Source: RGIG1918 sp045536045
GTDB taxonomy: Bacteria > Cyanobacteriota > Vampirovibrionia > Gastranaerophilales > Gastranaerophilaceae
NCBI GenBank assembly: GCA_045536045.1
Contig: JAZSMU010000018.1
Location: 1 to 6,459, forward strand
DNA length: 6,459 nt
Direction of reading: 5' to 3'
In this document: positions 4,937 through 6,459 of the stretch, piece by piece
Layout of the letters: each line of letters begins with the position of its first letter
Position numbering within the stretch: the stretch's first letter is position 1
Made by a program: the position numbers and the translations under genes
Notes under the pieces: model-generated
Database searches by the model: none
The model's input: the letters and a program-made list of their open reading frames with translations, nothing else
Told to the model about the DNA's origin: nothing

Positions 4937-6459
4937 TTTAATATCTTCTAAAATTAATTCTGGAGTTAGATGATATTTTTCATATAGCTCACTTAAAGGT
5001 GCTCTATCTGTAAATTCTTTAAAAGCACCATAGTTCAATACTTTCATATCGCTTGATGAGTAAAATCTTGAAATTTTTTCTCCAAAGCCACCATCTAAAA
5101 CACCATCTTCAAGTGTTATTGTTAATTTATGGCTCGCTTTTAGATTCTCTAAAAGCTCGCAATCAAGTCCTGTTATAAATTTTGGATTAATCAAAGTTGG
5201 AGTAATTTTAAGTTTTTCTTTAATTTTTTCAGAAACATTTAAAGCTAAACTATAAAAATTGCCAAGTCCTAAAATTGCAATTTTTTCTCCTTCTTCTTTT
5301 ATTTCATATTTATTTAAAATTGAATAATCAGTTTCATCTGCCTTGCCCATTGAAGTAACGCCAACAAAAGGCACTCTAATAAATACGGTGTGCTCATTTT
5401 GCTCAATAGACCAATCCAACATTTTTAGATATTCTTCTTTATTTGTTGGTGCTAAATAAACAACATTTGGAATATTTGAAATTAATGGAATATCAAAAAC
5501 TCCCAAATGTGTCATATCAGATGAGCTTATTGCACCCCAATAAACCAAAATTGTTGCTGGAGAATTATTCAAAGCCAAATCTTGAGAAATTTGGTCGTAA
5601 GTTCTTTGAACAAATGAGCTTAAAATAGTGAGCACTGGTTTGCAACCAGCTTTAGCTAATCCTGAAACATAAGCCATTGCATGCTCTTCAGCTATTCCTA
5701 CATCTGTATAATTTTTGCCAAATTTTTCTCTTATATTTGGGCTTAAACCAACAGCACCAGGGGTTGCAGGGTTTACCACAACAATTCTTTTATCTTTTTG
5801 ATATTTTTCATATAGAAAATCTGTCGTAATTTTGTCATAAGTTTCAATTGGAAAAGTCTTAACTTCCTCTTTTTTATCCATAAAATTAGGAGTTATCCAA
5901 TGGTGCATTTCTTTTAAATTTTCAGCAGGCTCATAGCCTTTACCCTTAAGAGTATGAATATGACAGATGACAGGCTTATTTGTATCTTTAACAGATTCAC
6001 TGGTAGCACTTACAAATGCAGTTGCTTCACTTAATCCATATCCAATTTGAATATGGGCTATAGAGCCACATTTTCTAAAGTATGTTTCTACTTTATCTCT
6101 TAGTTTATCATCTAAATAATCTCCACCGCTTAATATAACTTTAATACTTTTAAAACTATTCTTTCCTAGTGGTAAGCTATTTACAATAATTTTTAACATA
6201 CTAGGAATAACAGGTAATAAATTTGGCTTTTTATTTTTGATCAATTGATTAATTTTTGATGTATTTATTTTAGGAATTAAAATACATTTAAGTCCTAAAG
6301 CTAATGGCACGTGAATACAAATACATAATCCAAAACCATGGAATATTGGCAAGGCTGAAAGAATAGAATTTCCGGCTTTAGCTTCTTTACATACAACTTC
6401 ACATTGGGTTACTAATGAATTAAAACATAAATTTGATAAAACAATTCCTTTTTGTCTCC
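4922..6459 (-). CDS. Chimeric ORF: acyl-CoA ligase fragment fused to DXS-like transketolase C-terminal part (N-terminus outside window)
   Basis: The frame is open from the right edge (first full codon at 6457) to TAA at 4924-4922, giving 511 visible residues. A TTG at 6352 is internal and not a credible start. Visible residues 1-~151 match AMP-forming acyl-CoA synthetases: the A3 tail QKGIVLSN, LPIFHGFG (A4-like), KVILSGGD and IQIGYGLSEA (A5). From about residue 155 it matches DXS-type enzymes: KPVICHIHTLKGKGYEPAE, DVGIAEEHA with the TPP-activating Glu (E257), SSFVQRTYDQISQD, THLGVFDI, IRVP, and LEDGVLDGGFG in the C-terminal domain. Missing are the ligase C-terminal lid and the DXS N-terminal ~270-300 residues carrying the GDG...N thiamine-diphosphate/Mg site. 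As drawn, neither activity is expected. The gene converges on the peptidase with an eight-base overlap. Deletion fusion and chimeric assembly both fit. Confidence 0.8.
   Translation of the reverse strand, partial: RQKGIVLSNLCFNSLVTQCEVVCKEAKAGNSILSALPIFHGFGLCICIHVPLALGLKCILIPKINTSKINQLIKNKKPNLLPVIPSMLKIIVNSLPLGKNSFKSIKVILSGGDYLDDKLRDKVETYFRKCGSIAHIQIGYGLSEATAFVSATSESVKDTNKPVICHIHTLKGKGYEPAENLKEMHHWITPNFMDKKEEVKTFPIETYDKITTDFLYEKYQKDKRIVVVNPATPGAVGLSPNIREKFGKNYTDVGIAEEHAMAYVSGLAKAGCKPVLTILSSFVQRTYDQISQDLALNNSPATILVYWGAISSSDMTHLGVFDIPLISNIPNVVYLAPTNKEEYLKMLDWSIEQNEHTVFIRVPFVGVTSMGKADETDYSILNKYEIKEEGEKIAILGLGNFYSLALNVSEKIKEKLKITPTLINPKFITGLDCELLENLKASHKLTITLEDGVLDGGFGEKISRFYSSSDMKVLNYGAFKEFTDRAPLSELYEKYHLTPELILEDIKKVFN
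5993..6007 (-). other. Junction between ligase-like and DXS-like segments
   Basis: The ligase match persists through YGLSEATAFVSAT (down to about 6002), and the DXS match is already good at VKDTNKPVICHIHT (from 5992). The switch therefore falls in ATSES. No stop, frameshift or insertion sequence is seen there. Serine codon use changes across it: by hand count AGT is 6 of 14 serine codons on the ligase side and 2 of 22 on the DXS side, which hints at different origins but is a small sample. Confidence 0.65.

Noticed and set aside
5443..5628. Plus-strand 61-residue frame
   Set aside because: It is antisense to the conserved DXS-like region and has no independent support.
6350..6352. TTG as the start of the right-hand minus-strand ORF
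   Set aside because: The same frame continues upstream for 35 more codons to the window edge with ligase-like residues (QKGIVLSN), so the true start lies outside the window.
4922..6459. A complete dxs gene
   Set aside because: The thiamine-diphosphate-binding N-terminal third is replaced by acyl-CoA ligase sequence, so it cannot be annotated as functional DXS.

Overview
The window is AT-rich DNA, probably from an uncultured anaerobic bacterium. It uses the standard bacterial code: TGG encodes Trp and all visible stops are TAA. Anaerobic life is suggested by an oxygen-sensitive class III ribonucleotide reductase and its radical-SAM activase. The first protein has a short polar N-terminus reading ...TVSFAKR..., a style I associate with gut Gastranaerophilales (Melainabacteria/Vampirovibrionia). 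That placement is a weak impression; a low-GC Clostridia-like host is an alternative.

Layout. Positions 1-674 (minus strand, running off the left edge) encode a single-pass membrane protein with a long acidic Val/Pro/Glu repeat tail. A divergent intergenic region (675-910) follows. It holds a candidate extended -10 promoter, a 13-bp palindrome and, at about 810-903, what I read as a compact class-II (AdoCbl-variant-like) cobalamin riboswitch whose last loop contains the Shine-Dalgarno of the next gene. Then come nrdD (911-3043), nrdG (3037-3726, overlapping nrdD) and an M20-family di/tripeptidase (3739-4929), closely spaced on the plus strand and probably one operon. The peptidase meets a convergent minus-strand ORF (4922-6459, running off the right edge) across a 22-bp perfect palindrome that contains both stop codons.

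How it works together. NrdD makes deoxynucleotides without B12, and NrdG installs its glycyl radical. A B12-sensing RNA in front of nrdDG predicts that the operon is shut off when cobalamin is plentiful, and so that the genome also carries a B12-dependent class II reductase (NrdJ) elsewhere. The peptidase may simply share the transcript.

The right-hand ORF is abnormal. Its N-terminal ~150 visible residues are the middle of an acyl-CoA synthetase/AMP-forming ligase, and its last ~360 residues are the C-terminal part of a DXS-like (transketolase-family) enzyme, joined in frame near 5993-6007. Neither enzyme is complete, so it is either a real deletion fusion or a chimeric assembly. The two candidates for novelty are the B12 switch on an anaerobic reductase and this chimera; the chimera needs an assembly check before any biological reading.
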